Assembly (NCBI RefSeq): GCF_001278705.1
Contig: NZ_CP012600.1
Coordinates: forward strand, 1,302,190-1,366,189
Direction: 5' to 3'
Origin: Bacillus gobiensis
GTDB taxonomy: Bacteria > Bacillota > Bacilli > Bacillales > Bacillaceae
Length of the DNA: 64,000 nt
The notes beneath the pieces were generated by a model. That model made no database searches, was not told the DNA's origin, and saw only the letters and a program-made list of their open reading frames with translations. Each line of letters opens with the position of its first letter. Position 1 is the stretch's first letter. The position numbers and the translations under genes were made by a program. Positions 26,276-35,202 of this stretch are shown here, piece by piece.

Positions 26276-27640
26276 CTAACGCAATCCAGAAATTGTTTCA
26301 GCACTGGTAATCGCCTCATGGAACCGCTGCAAAACTTCATCGATTTGCTCTTTTGAAATGATCAACGGGGGCAGTAGGCGAATCACCGAACCAAATCGTC
26401 CCCCTACTTCCAGAATCAATCCCCTCTTAAAGCATTCGTTTTGAATGTCTTTGGCAAGCTCTGGATTTGCCGGATAACTTCCTATTTTGTTAGGTTGTTT
26501 TGACGGATTGATAATTTCGACCCCGATCATGAGTCCCCTGCCTCTTACATCCCCGATTGTAGTAACTTCCTTTTGAATGGATTTTAATTGTTCGGATAAA
26601 TATGTCCCCATTTCATTTGCGTGCTCTGGCAACTGATTCTCCTTTACAAAGCTTAACGTTGCTTTACCGGCAGCCATTGCCATTTGATTTCCTCTGAATG
26701 TTCCGATATGGGTTCCTGGCTCCCATTGATCAAGGCGGCGATCGTAAACAACAACGGATAACGGAAGACTCCCGCCTATCGCTTTTGATAGAACGAGTAC
26801 ATCCGGCTCGATCCCGGCAAGCTCAAATGCAAACATTTTTCCTGTTCGACCGATGCCAGTTTGTACTTCATCGAAGATTAATGGAATATCTCGTTCTTTT
26901 GTGATGCGACGCAGCTCTTTTAACCACTCGATTGGGGCTGGGATGGAGCCTCCTTCACCTTGTACCGCTTCGACGATGATCCCCGCTGGCTTGACGATTC
27001 CGCTTTCCGGGTCATCCAGTAAATTCTCAATGTATGCAGTGCTAATGTGATGACCTTCTTTTCCAACACCGAACGGGCAGCGGTATTCATATGGATACGG
27101 AAGGAAATGGGTATCCGGTACAAGTGCGTGAATGTTCTTTTTTGGCCCCGTCGTTCCAGAAATACTCAATGTGCCGTGTGTGGAACCGTGATATCCTCCC
27201 TGAAAAGAAAGAATCGTCCTATTCCCAGTAGCCGTTTTTACCAGCTTCAAGGCTGCTTCTACTGCATCAGCTCCTGTTGGCCCGCAAAAATGGATTTTTG
27301 CTTTTTCAGCAAATGATTGTGGCAATGCAGCGTACAATTCATCAATGAATGCTTCTTTTACTGGTGTTGTCAAATCAAGTGTATGTAATGGAACATAGGA
27401 TTGAAGAACTTCTTCAATTGCTTCCCGGATAACAGCATGATTGTGTCCTAAAGCAAGCGTCCCTGCTCCCGCTAAACAATCAATGTATTTTTTGCTATCC
27501 ATATCTGTTACATAAATGCCCTCTGCTCTTTCAATGGCAAGCGGCAATCTTCTTGAATAAGATCTTGCGTTGGATTCTCTTTTTTCTTGCATAGATAGTA
27601 ATGCTTCATTTCCTGAATGAGTTCGAACGTATGCTTCCAT
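26276..27640 (-). CDS. rhbA: Diaminobutyrate--2-oxoglutarate aminotransferase
   Basis: This 454-residue class III PLP aminotransferase has the PLP aldimine Lys at 286 in VLSKAIGG and Asp257 in FDEVQTGIGRTG. GPTGADAVEAALKLV and GGYHGSTHG bind phosphate and ring. It makes L-2,4-diaminobutyrate from aspartate semialdehyde with glutamate as donor. It is the first gene of the operon and sits directly behind two Fur boxes. The pairing with the decarboxylase gives 1,3-diaminopropane. Confidence 0.92.
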   Translation of the reverse strand: MEAYVRTHSGNEALLSMQEKRESNARSYSRRLPLAIERAEGIYVTDMDSKKYIDCLAGAGTLALGHNHAVIREAIEEVLQSYVPLHTLDLTTPVKEAFIDELYAALPQSFAEKAKIHFCGPTGADAVEAALKLVKTATGNRTILSFQGGYHGSTHGTLSISGTTGPKKNIHALVPDTHFLPYPYEYRCPFGVGKEGHHISTAYIENLLDDPESGIVKPAGIIVEAVQGEGGSIPAPIEWLKELRRITKERDIPLIFDEVQTGIGRTGKMFAFELAGIEPDVLVLSKAIGGSLPLSVVVYDRRLDQWEPGTHIGTFRGNQMAMAAGKATLSFVKENQLPEHANEMGTYLSEQLKSIQKEVTTIGDVRGRGLMIGVEIINPSKQPNKIGSYPANPELAKDIQNECFKRGLILEVGGRFGSVIRLLPPLIISKEQIDEVLQRFHEAITSAETISGLR

Positions 27641-27701
27641 ATTTCAACACTCCTTGTATTTGATTAGATGAATTTCCTTCATGAATATTTATCAATTTTA
27701 T

Positions 27702-27759
27702 TGAGAATGATTTTCAATATCACTTCTACAAGCTTAAGGTTAATTGATAATGATTCTCA
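27702..27759 (-). promoter_or_regulatory. Two Fur boxes controlling the siderophore operon
   Basis: TGATAATGATTCTCA at 27745-27759 matches the Bacillus 7-1-7 Fur consensus at 14 of 15 positions. TGAGAATGATTTTCA at 27702-27716 matches at 13. Both lie 60-120 bases before the first start codon, so iron repression is expected. Confidence 0.85.
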
Positions 27760-27861
27760 TAGTCAATACAAAAATGAAAAATAGGATGATTTGCCCAAAA
27801 ATGAAGTCTCTTTTGTGGTGCAAAAATCTTATATGAAAGTAAACCAATCTGCTTTAAAGAA

Positions 27862-27893
27862 ATAAAAAATACCACTCAGATATATGAGTGGTA
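27862..27893 (-). terminator. Terminator of the MFS gene
   Basis: TACCACTCA at 27870-27878 pairs with TGAGTGGTA at 27885-27893, and the minus strand then reads TTTTTTA. It sits about 35 bases after the MFS stop. Confidence 0.75.
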
Positions 27894-27926
27894 ATAAATG
27901 TTTTTGTTATTTTCCCAAACAAAATA

Positions 27927-29108
27927 TTATCTCGAAGCCTCCTCTGCCTTTCTGCTGTACTTCGAGTGAAAAAGACCTGCAGACACTGCTAATACTAATA
28001 AAGCAATCGCAACTCCTGCAGCCCCTATCCATGTAATTGAAGCAAGCGTGATTTGCCCGACAACGATACCTCCAATTCCCGCCCCTGCAGCCATGGACAG
28101 CTGCATAACCGAGCTATTAAGGCTGAGCATAATGCTTGAAGCTTCCGGAGCAAGTGTTATTAGGTTATATTGCTGTGCTGGACCGGATGACCAGGCTGAA
28201 AAAGACCATAAAATAAGGACAAGAAATACAAGAACCGCAGAATGAGCAGATATAGAAAGCAAGATTAAACTCAAGATATGAAGCAGCATTCCTCCAATAA
28301 GGGTACGCTGAATTCCCCATTTATCGGCGCTGTATCCGCCAAATTGAGAACCTATTAAACTCGCAATGCCGAAAGCAAGCAATGCACTGCTTAATCCTCC
28401 TTCACTCATTCCTGTAATGTTCAGAAGAAATGGTGAAATGTAAGTATACGCAATGGAATAACCACCGAGCCAAAAGAAAGTAACTGATAAGGCCATAGCT
28501 GTTTTTGGCTCTTTTAATAGAGCGAGTTGCTTACGCAAAGGCACTGGTTCCTCATTTTCAATATCCGGGATCGTGAAATTAAGAATGAGAATAGCTAGTA
28601 GGCCAAAGAGACCGATTAACCCAAAAACCGCTTGCCATTCGTAAGTAGATGCAATGATTCTCCCCAGCGGCACACCGATTATGAGAGATGCCGTAAATCC
28701 CATAATAACTGTTGCGATCGCACTGCCTTGTTTTCCTGCAGGAGAAATTTTTGCTGCAACGGTTAATGAGGTAACGACGACGACACCTGCTCCAAGAGCC
28801 ATAATAATCCGTGAGGCGATAAAAAGTCCAAATCCAGGTAACAGGTAAGCGAGTGCATTACCAACGACAAAAAGCCCGAGTGAGTACAGCAAAAGTTTTT
28901 TCCGCTTGATATTTGATGTGAGAGCGATAAGGATCGGTGTTCCAAACCCGTAAGCAAGTGAAAAAACAGTAATAAACTGTCCTGCAGCAACGACTGAAAC
29001 GTTTAAGCTCTCAGCAATCCTGTCAAGAATTCCGGCAATTATAAATTCTGATGTACCAACTAAAAAACTAATGAGAGCCAAAAGATAAATCTTCCATGTC
29101 TTAGACAT
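27927..29108 (-). CDS. MFS transporter, AraJ/YdhP-type, ArsR-controlled
   Basis: The product has 393 residues, twelve membrane segments and an early GTSEFIIAGIL motif typical of the DHA1 arabinose-efflux (AraJ) subgroup, with MALGAGVVVVTSLTVAA in segment 4. It should export a small molecule; the substrate is unknown. The ATG at 29108 lies ten bases after GGAGG, while the earlier ATG at 29117 is too close. It lies downstream of an arsR-type gene with the same operator in front of each. Confidence 0.85.
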   Translation of the reverse strand: MSKTWKIYLLALISFLVGTSEFIIAGILDRIAESLNVSVVAAGQFITVFSLAYGFGTPILIALTSNIKRKKLLLYSLGLFVVGNALAYLLPGFGLFIASRIIMALGAGVVVVTSLTVAAKISPAGKQGSAIATVIMGFTASLIIGVPLGRIIASTYEWQAVFGLIGLFGLLAILILNFTIPDIENEEPVPLRKQLALLKEPKTAMALSVTFFWLGGYSIAYTYISPFLLNITGMSEGGLSSALLAFGIASLIGSQFGGYSADKWGIQRTLIGGMLLHILSLILLSISAHSAVLVFLVLILWSFSAWSSGPAQQYNLITLAPEASSIMLSLNSSVMQLSMAAGAGIGGIVVGQITLASITWIGAAGVAIALLVLAVSAGLFHSKYSRKAEEASR

Positions 29109-29136
29109 ATCATTCATTCCTCCACTTTTATTTTTA

Positions 29137-29207
29137 TATTTCTAAAAACATAGAAATAGATCGCACAATTCATTGAGCTTTTTTATATTTCTAGATATAT
29201 CGAAATA
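29137..29207. promoter_or_regulatory. Two ArsR-type operators before the MFS gene
   Basis: TATTTCTA-N6-TAGAAATA occurs at 29137-29158 (perfect arms) and TATTTCTA-N6-TCGAAATA at 29186-29207 (one mismatch). The same arms form the long palindrome before the regulator gene at 29526-29557. Confidence 0.75.
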
Positions 29208-29220
29208 TAAACGAAAAAAT

Positions 29221-29502
29221 TTAGTTTAGCAAGTACGGTGCATATTTTTCCGCAATACTTCGGTTGATACTGTAATAAATATAGGTCCCTTCTTTACGGA
29301 GCTCAACTAAACCGCTATCTGACAGTTGCTTTAAATGATGTGATAGCGTTGACGAAGCTACATTTTCCAGCTTGCTTGCAATATTGGCACAATACAAATT
29401 ACTTTCCTTCGTAAGCAGAAGAGCAATTTTTAAACGCGTCGGTTCACCAAGTGCTTTATAAACTTTGACTGCTTGATTTACCTCCTCTTTATCTCCTGTC
29501 AT
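29221..29502 (-). CDS. ArsR-family repressor
   Basis: This 93-residue winged-helix protein has KALGEPTRLKIALLL, the recognition helix VASSTLSHHLKQLSDSGLV and the wing RKEGTYIYYSI. Two Cys are not arranged as a classical metal site; one is in LYCANIAS, beside the position of the CVC site of ArsR. The inducer cannot be told. It is autoregulated in all likelihood through the 32-bp palindrome upstream and controls the MFS gene that follows it. Confidence 0.85.
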   Translation of the reverse strand: MTGDKEEVNQAVKVYKALGEPTRLKIALLLTKESNLYCANIASKLENVASSTLSHHLKQLSDSGLVELRKEGTYIYYSINRSIAEKYAPYLLN

Positions 29503-29525
29503 ATTCCTTCATTCCTTCCTGAACC

Positions 29526-29557
29526 AACATTATTTCTATATTTATAGAAATAATGTT
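29526..29557. promoter_or_regulatory. 32-bp perfect palindrome, ArsR operator
   Basis: AACATTATTTCTATA at 29526-29540, two T bases, then its exact reverse complement at 29543-29557. It lies 24 bases before the repressor start codon and shares TATTTCTA/TAGAAATA with the two sites before the MFS gene. Confidence 0.8.
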
Positions 29558-29612
29558 ACCATAGCCTTTAAAAAAAGCAATAAATATGATTCGATACACA
29601 GCTTTGTATTGT

Positions 29613-29641
29613 AAAAGAAGATGTGCGCTACATCTTCTTTT
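29613..29641. terminator. Hairpin in a stretch of gene debris
   Basis: AAAAGAAGATGT at 29613-29624 pairs perfectly with ACATCTTCTTTT at 29630-29641. On the minus strand it overlaps the end of a 45-codon open segment (about 29624-29763) that reads like a protein tail (RFFRDESGPSKLPELGRAFD). That tail has no start or identifiable family and may be another remnant. Confidence 0.5.
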
Positions 29642-29835
29642 CTCGGTTTTCTTCATTTTCCTCTTTTTCACCTAAAGAAGTGAACCCTTTCGTATGGTCA
29701 AAGGCACGCCCGAGTTCAGGAAGCTTCGAAGGGCCAGATTCATCCCGAAAGAAACGTTCTACAAGATATGCCTAATACGTAGAGATCTTGTTGAACAATA
29801 GGAGAAGTATTTAAGGCAGTATACTAAGTTACCTG

Positions 29836-30335
29836 CTAACGGTATAAACGGTTAGAATCAGCCGGACTTTCTGTAGAACAAACTTGGTCAAAAGTTTGAA
29901 CTAATAATCCATTACCTTCCAACCACTCAGCGATAAATACACGCTGGATTTCGTTTATCTTATGGACTTTAAGTTGATTTTTCAACCATGCTTCATTCTT
30001 TCCAAGATCCCATAATTCGTCTTTTAATAATTCCCCGTCTCGAATAATCGTCACTGGAATATGTACAATTTTGGGGGCTAAATTAATATCTTCTTGGATA
30101 GTTTTTTGGTACGTCGATTTTTTCAGTATACTAATCGCTCAGTTGGATTCTAAATAACAATAGGGTATGGAAAACGTTTCTGACTGCCGTAAAAGACTTT
30201 GGAGTTGATTAAGATTCATTCGATTTTTTTAATTGATCTCTGTTTACAACGCCATTACGAATTAAAACTGATGGTTTTCCCTCAAAAACCCTAAATTTTT
30301 GACCGAGAATCCGCACGGTTGACAAGAAAAACGTA
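29836..30335 (-). pseudogene. DUF421 (YetF/YrbG-type) membrane protein, C-terminal remnant
   Basis: Pieces in changing frames spell a DUF421 C-terminal domain. FEGKPSVLIRNGVVNRDQL lies near 30290-30235, then after a frame change NLNQLQSLLRQSETFS near 30225-30175, and a TGA at 30139-30141. AISILKKSTYQ and LAPKIVHIPVTIIRDGELL then lead to KNQLKVHKINEIQRVFIAEW and LVQTFDQV, ending at 29836. The N-terminal membrane half is absent. At least one frameshift and one stop are present, so this is a decayed gene. Confidence 0.8.
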
Positions 30336-30412
30336 CTCTTTTTTATGAATGATCAAACTTTATGTTAAAAACAAAGATACCTCACTATTAAATCAGAAAG
30401 GTATTCACTACT

Positions 30413-30976
30413 TTACTTTGGTTTTAACTCCTCAAAATTCTTGCTTGTAACAAGGGAATATCCAATTAGAAATATTAAAAAGTGAATAGGTAATGAAAAA
30501 AGGAAGGTCCAGTTTATTGATTTATAAAACCCTAACCATTCAAAAAAAGGTTCTCCTATAAACGAGCTAAGAACCGAATAGAAAATGGCTTTTAAAATAG
30601 GAGAAATATTTGGTTTTATTTGCACAAGAACAAGAAAAATCACTGGGAGCAGACTTAAATCCCAAGGTGTAAAAGATGGCAAAAACGGAACAGGTTCATA
30701 CCTATAATCCCAAAAGCCCAATTCTGCTCCGAAAGAATCAAAAAACATCGAAATTAACATGATAAAAAATGCCCCGTATAATAAACGATTCGTAGACTCT
30801 TTTTTTCTACATTTCCACCATAAAACCCAGGGAATAATCGTAAATATGACACAAAACCACCATTGCCAAGATAAAAACACATATTCAAACCAAATTTCAT
30901 GATCTTTTTGATTAGCAAAAACTAAAGACTTATAAATATCATCTATTTTTTTTGCAGCTTCTTCTGGAATAATCAT
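30413..30976 (-). CDS. CBO0543-family membrane protein
   Basis: The protein has 187 residues. It has five hydrophobic segments after a polar N-terminus, with the family's pattern of aromatic residues: WVLWWKCRKKE, FFDSFGAELGFWDYRYEPVPFLP, then TPWDLSLLPV. Function is unknown. ATG 30976 follows AAAGGA; the frame extends upstream without a ribosome site. A broken paralogue lies next to it. Confidence 0.8.
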   Translation of the reverse strand: MIIPEEAAKKIDDIYKSLVFANQKDHEIWFEYVFLSWQWWFCVIFTIIPWVLWWKCRKKESTNRLLYGAFFIMLISMFFDSFGAELGFWDYRYEPVPFLPSFTPWDLSLLPVIFLVLVQIKPNISPILKAIFYSVLSSFIGEPFFEWLGFYKSINWTFLFSLPIHFLIFLIGYSLVTSKNFEELKPK

Positions 30977-31210
30977 TTTTTCATTCCTTTTACATGAAAT
31001 CATCAGATCATTATCATCAAATCAAAGACTATACATTAAAACTTAACTAACACACGTTCTCTATTTCAACCTTCTTGGATGCAAAAGGGGTTTTAACGTA
31101 TCAAAATTTATTGTTTATGCGAACTCAAGCATATGTTAGTTTATAAAAAAGATTGATCATTTTCTCTGTTTGTTCAAAAATAGCGCCCGATTCTTTAAAA
31201 GACAGACCAA

Positions 31211-31675
31211 TTAGTTGAGTTTTTCAATTTTGCGTATCCATTTGTAATAATTTAAAACAATAATCAATAAGACAGGGTTAACCAATAATGAATACCATAA
31301 GTTCCACCATCCATGATGAAAGTAGCCCCATGGTTCAGGTGGCAAGGTAACAGCTTCATAAATTGTTATGGCTGTAACCCAGCAGACAATATAAAAGATG
31401 CGTTTATATAAAGACCTTTCAAAGGGGTACCAATTTTAAAACATCATATTCACAGGTGGAATTAATACCGTGAATGTAGTAATTTCAATCCACCCATCAA
31501 TCTCTTTTGTAAAGTACCAATAGCCATGATATTTTGTATCAATATATGTATTACCAAGTATTTGAAAAGATGTTGTGAATGTCAAAATATGCACGATTTG
31601 ATTTTTAGTCAGTCGATTATTTGTAATAAAAGCAACCAAATTAAAAAGAATAACTGCCAAAATAAGTCCCAACAT
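31211..31675 (-). pseudogene. CBO0543-family membrane protein, in-frame stop
   Basis: The first half (79 codons from ATG 31675) reads LGLILAVILFNLVAFITNN ... TVLIPPVNMMF and meets TAA at 31436-31438. The same frame then continues as NWYPFERSLYKRIFYIVCW, HHGWWNLWYSLLVNPVL and NYYKWIRKIEKLN to a stop at 31211. One base change (for example TTA to TAA) would explain the break. The restored protein of about 153 residues is a shorter paralogue of the gene at 30413. Confidence 0.8.
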
Positions 31676-32107
31676 TACATAGAAACTTCCTTTTTACATA
31701 TCAGTATTTCCTTATGTATTAATATTAGTCCCCTTGACAATTAAAACAGGTATTAATAAGAAGTAAATTTTATGTATCCTTATTAATAAAAAAATGGTCA
31801 ATCATATTTGACTGACCTTAGGAACGGGTAACAAGCCGACGTAATAACAAGCTTGAAGATCCGTGTCTTTTTTCTCTGTAAATAATAATTCTTCCTACTC
31901 TTCTCTTCAATGCTTTATAAATAAAATTACTAATAGGATAATGGGATTTTCGCTATTTGTCAAATATTTCATGGTCCACACTTGTTTGAGACTTCTGGAA
32001 CTCAGATCGAAGGTATCAGCAGAAAGTGATTTGTACACTTCTATCCCGAAAATTTTCATCTTGAGGGAAAGATCGTAATTGTACGTGTTACAGGAAGAGA
32101 AGATTTG
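31676..32107. other. Intergenic with one terminator
   Basis: GGTCAATCA at 31796-31804 pairs with TGACTGACC at 31809-31817 (one mismatch) and the minus strand continues with T7, so it can end the nitroreductase transcript. The rest (31818-32107) shows only short open segments without ribosome sites; I see no gene. Confidence 0.5.
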
Positions 32108-32782
32108 CTATTTCACCCATTTAACAATTTCATTAATATTCTGTCTTGTTTTCGGGCGCGGATCTTTCACACGGTATCCAAACGCAGCCATAACTGAAAC
32201 TTCGAGCCTTCGCTCTTCTAACAGCCCTTCTGCTTGGAGGATTTGATTGATTTTATTTCGATTAAAACCTTCTATCGGACAAGAATCAATACCGATTTGT
32301 GCGGCTGCCGTTAACATATTCGCAAGGGCAATGTAAGTTTGTTTCGAAGCCCAGTCGAACATGGCCCGATCGCTTTCAAGCAAGTTAAAGTCCGTTTCTT
32401 GAAACTTTTTCACGATCTCATACATGCCGTGGTAAACTTCATCCGGCATTTTTTGTATGTCTCGCATCATGTGCTCAATGTAAGGAGAATCGTATGTCAT
32501 ATCTTTCTTTGTCCGGGATAGAATGATGATAAAATGACTGGCCGTCTCAAGTTTTCCATGCGCTCCCAAGGCAGCAGGAGCAAGCTTTTCTTTCAATTGC
32601 TGGTTTTCAATGACAAAAAACTGCCACGGTTCAAAACCAAACGAACTAGGCGAGAGCTGTCCCGTTTTTAAAATAAAATTGAAATCCTCTTCAGGTATTT
32701 TTTTGTTCGGATCAAACTCTTTTGTAGCATGCCTGAAATGAAAGGCATCCAGTATTTCTTGTTTTTTCGTTTCTTTGTTCAC
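32108..32782 (-). CDS. NAD(P)H nitroreductase, YfkO/NfsB type
   Basis: This 224-residue nitroreductase-fold flavoprotein has FHFRHATKEFDPNKKI at the FMN-phosphate end, SPSSFGFEPWQFFVI, and the late segment AAQIGIDSCPIEGFN with the family's conserved loop, then AAFGYRVKDPRPKTR. Length and motifs match Bacillus YfkO and the NfsB group. It reduces nitroaromatics or quinones with FMN. It is monocistronic. Confidence 0.88.
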   Translation of the reverse strand: MNKETKKQEILDAFHFRHATKEFDPNKKIPEEDFNFILKTGQLSPSSFGFEPWQFFVIENQQLKEKLAPAALGAHGKLETASHFIIILSRTKKDMTYDSPYIEHMMRDIQKMPDEVYHGMYEIVKKFQETDFNLLESDRAMFDWASKQTYIALANMLTAAAQIGIDSCPIEGFNRNKINQILQAEGLLEERRLEVSVMAAFGYRVKDPRPKTRQNINEIVKWVK

Positions 32783-32925
32783 ATTTACTCACTCCCGTTG
32801 TCTCATTCAACTTTCTTACGTTACCCCAGATTCGCAAGTATAAAACCATTTATTATTCATGGTCAACCAGTGAATTGAATAACACGTTCCGAAATGAATG
32901 TACATTTATGATCTTCCCCTTACAG

Positions 32926-34761
32926 CTAATTATTATTGGCCAGAAAAGGTCTCAATGTATTTAATGAAAGTGCTTCTCCCTTTCGATTTATAATAGCTAA
33001 ATCATTATTTTCAAGGTAAAAGCTTGCGCTTCTCTCAAGTTCTGAAGAGATTTCAGCCAAGTTCGCAATATAGATAGATAAAATTGTGTTTATATTCAAG
33101 AAATCGTGTTCAATGGAAAATGGCAATGCAAATGTCTTATTGTCTGTCTTAAGTAATATATTACTGTCTTCAGAAAAATAAAAGATTTTATTTTCAAGAA
33201 TAAACTTCAGATTATCTGATTGACGAACACATTTTGATACTTCTACTTTCTCAATCCTTTTTATATCAACCGATACATTGCTTAATGGATGAGTAAAATA
33301 GATTTTTGCTGAAAAAGATGATTGAGATGAATGATTGATACTAAACGTGTCTCTCGGGTACTTATAAGGATTTTTCTTGCTGCCGAGCCTTGATCTCCCA
33401 TGAAAGCCTTCAATTTCTGTATCAATAAAAAAATCCCAAACCCCGAAGTCCTCATTTTCCTCAATTAATTGTGTATAGGCTATTTTAAATGAAAAATAGT
33501 TGTTTTCGCAGCTAAGCGGTTTGAATACTTTTTCTTTTTTTGTAGCCCGGTGAACAAAGACACCGGTCATGCGTAGTTTTGCGTTTTGTACGCTTTTTAA
33601 AAGAGAATACTTCAGGGTACCTTTGATAGAAAACTGATTGTCAACCACTTGGATGGTTTCCGCGAAATGATGAATTTTGTTCTTATAATTCATCATCATT
33701 AAACTTTTATCAACAGAATAGTCTTTCAAGCTTTCTAGATCAGCGTAAATGTTTCCGTTCGCTGCATAGCAATTGCCATCCAACTGCTTTTCTTCTTTTT
33801 CGAAAAGGTGAAGATTTTTATAATCGTTATTTCTTATAAAGAGAAGCCTTATTTGGACATGCGGATAAACTAATTCATCCACTTGAGGTGAAACGTATCT
33901 TAACACAAACTTACGGAGCTCGTTCATCCATTCTTGTTTTTCGGCCTCTGTTTTTTTCGAAATTGTAAATCTAGTCATTCTCGAATAATCAAAGTGTCGA
34001 TTAATAAATTCAGCCATCAATCGTTTTTTTCTATGCTCTTCTTTAATACCAATATTAATCTCGTTAGCAATCATTCCAGTAATATAGTATTTTTCTTTAG
34101 CAGTCATCGATGAAGCAGAAGCGTGGTCACCCTCATGCTTGACTAGATAATAATAATCATAATCAGCTAACACAGATATTTTATTTGCATAAATCAATGC
34201 TTTCATATAAAAATATTGATCTTCAGATGCTTTGATATCTGTTAAAAATCGCAGCTTATGCTTCTTTATTAATGATCGTTTAAAAAGTTTTTGCGGTGTA
34301 AAGGTATAGACGAGCCGGGCATCTTCAGAGGCTGGATCAACATCCGGGGTGTTTTTTTTGAACATTGATTTTGGTACGCCTCTGCCATTTACACCTTTAT
34401 ATTTACCAATTAACACTTCTGAGGAATGTTTGATTGCATAATCATACATTCTCTGCAAACTTTCTTTTCCTAAATAATCATCTGCATCTGCAAAAAATAT
34501 GTATTCTCCCCTTGCACGTTTCATCGCTTGATTTCTAGGTTTCCCGGGTCCCCCCGAATTTATAAATCGTCTATAGATTCGCAATTTTTTTATTTTCTTG
34601 CGATATTGTTTTAATACACGAATTGTATTGTCTGTTGATTTATCATCAACAACAATGACCTCAAATTCATTGGGATCCATTGTTTGGCTTACGATACTAT
34701 CAAGTAACTGAGGAATGTTTTTTTCCGCATTGTAAGCCGGGGTGCAAATACTAATTTTCAT
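32926..34761 (-). CDS. Family 2 glycosyltransferase, teichoic-acid type
   Basis: The protein has 611 residues. The GT-A domain at the N-terminus has ICTPAYNAEKNI, the nucleotide site VVDDKSTDNT, GGPGKPRNQAMKRARGEYI and the DADD metal site. After about residue 330 a long beta-rich region follows, as in TarS/GgaA-like wall-teichoic-acid glycosyltransferases. It probably adds a sugar to a cell-surface polymer; donor and acceptor are unknown. The ATG at 34761 follows GGAGG by five bases. No other wall-polymer gene is adjacent. Confidence 0.8.
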   Translation of the reverse strand: MKISICTPAYNAEKNIPQLLDSIVSQTMDPNEFEVIVVDDKSTDNTIRVLKQYRKKIKKLRIYRRFINSGGPGKPRNQAMKRARGEYIFFADADDYLGKESLQRMYDYAIKHSSEVLIGKYKGVNGRGVPKSMFKKNTPDVDPASEDARLVYTFTPQKLFKRSLIKKHKLRFLTDIKASEDQYFYMKALIYANKISVLADYDYYYLVKHEGDHASASSMTAKEKYYITGMIANEINIGIKEEHRKKRLMAEFINRHFDYSRMTRFTISKKTEAEKQEWMNELRKFVLRYVSPQVDELVYPHVQIRLLFIRNNDYKNLHLFEKEEKQLDGNCYAANGNIYADLESLKDYSVDKSLMMMNYKNKIHHFAETIQVVDNQFSIKGTLKYSLLKSVQNAKLRMTGVFVHRATKKEKVFKPLSCENNYFSFKIAYTQLIEENEDFGVWDFFIDTEIEGFHGRSRLGSKKNPYKYPRDTFSINHSSQSSFSAKIYFTHPLSNVSVDIKRIEKVEVSKCVRQSDNLKFILENKIFYFSEDSNILLKTDNKTFALPFSIEHDFLNINTILSIYIANLAEISSELERSASFYLENNDLAIINRKGEALSLNTLRPFLANNN

Positions 34762-34848
34762 GATAGCCTCCATTATCTTATTAATCAGGAATATTTTATG
34801 GTATTATATCACAGAAAAAATTGGGAGAAAGCTGTATTGGGAGATTAA

Positions 34849-34891
34849 GCAAAAAAAGGTTTGCCAGCTTGAAGAGGACAAACACCTTTTA
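34849..34891 (-). terminator. Hairpin after the OYE remnant
   Basis: On the minus strand AAAAGGTGTTTG pairs with CAAACCTTTT across a 16-base loop (one bulge) and runs into T7. It is probably the old terminator of the decayed oxidoreductase gene. Confidence 0.5.
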
Positions 34892-34915
34892 GCTACCGTA
34901 TTATTATAGGCTCTC

Positions 34916-35090
34916 TCAATATTGTTTTGTCGTTAATGGATTGCCTTCAAGTGCTAGAGAAGCGTCATTTGCCAATATGGATTTCGAAGCATTCCTCTGC
35001 CGACAGCAACAAGCTCTGCTTCTCCTTTTTGAACAATGCGATCAGCCAATTTGTAATCTTCTAACCTCCCGACGGCAATCACAGGAATTC
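34916..35090 (-). pseudogene. Old Yellow Enzyme (NamA/YqjM-type) C-terminal remnant
   Basis: The minus strand reads IPVIAVGRLEDYKLADRIV, GEAELVAVGRGMLRNPYW, then needs a frame change to continue as ANDASLALEGNPLTTKQY and a TGA at 34916. This is the end of an NADH:flavin oxidoreductase barrel (FMN phosphate-binding VGRGMLRNPYW). The sequence upstream of 35090 has a stop and no further match, so only the last 60 residues survive. Confidence 0.75.
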
Positions 35091-35163
35091 AATTAGATTT
35101 CAAAAAATTGCTCATCACCGATTTCTACCATAAGCTTTTGAGATAGCTCTCACCTCGCATAAC

Positions 35164-35187
35164 GAAAAAAACACCGACAAGCGGTGT
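35164..35187 (-). terminator. Terminator of the SRPBCC gene
   Basis: ACACCG at 35171-35176 pairs with CGGTGT at 35182-35187, and the minus strand then reads T7. Confidence 0.75.
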
Positions 35188-35202
35188 CTATTTTAGCTGA
35201 AC

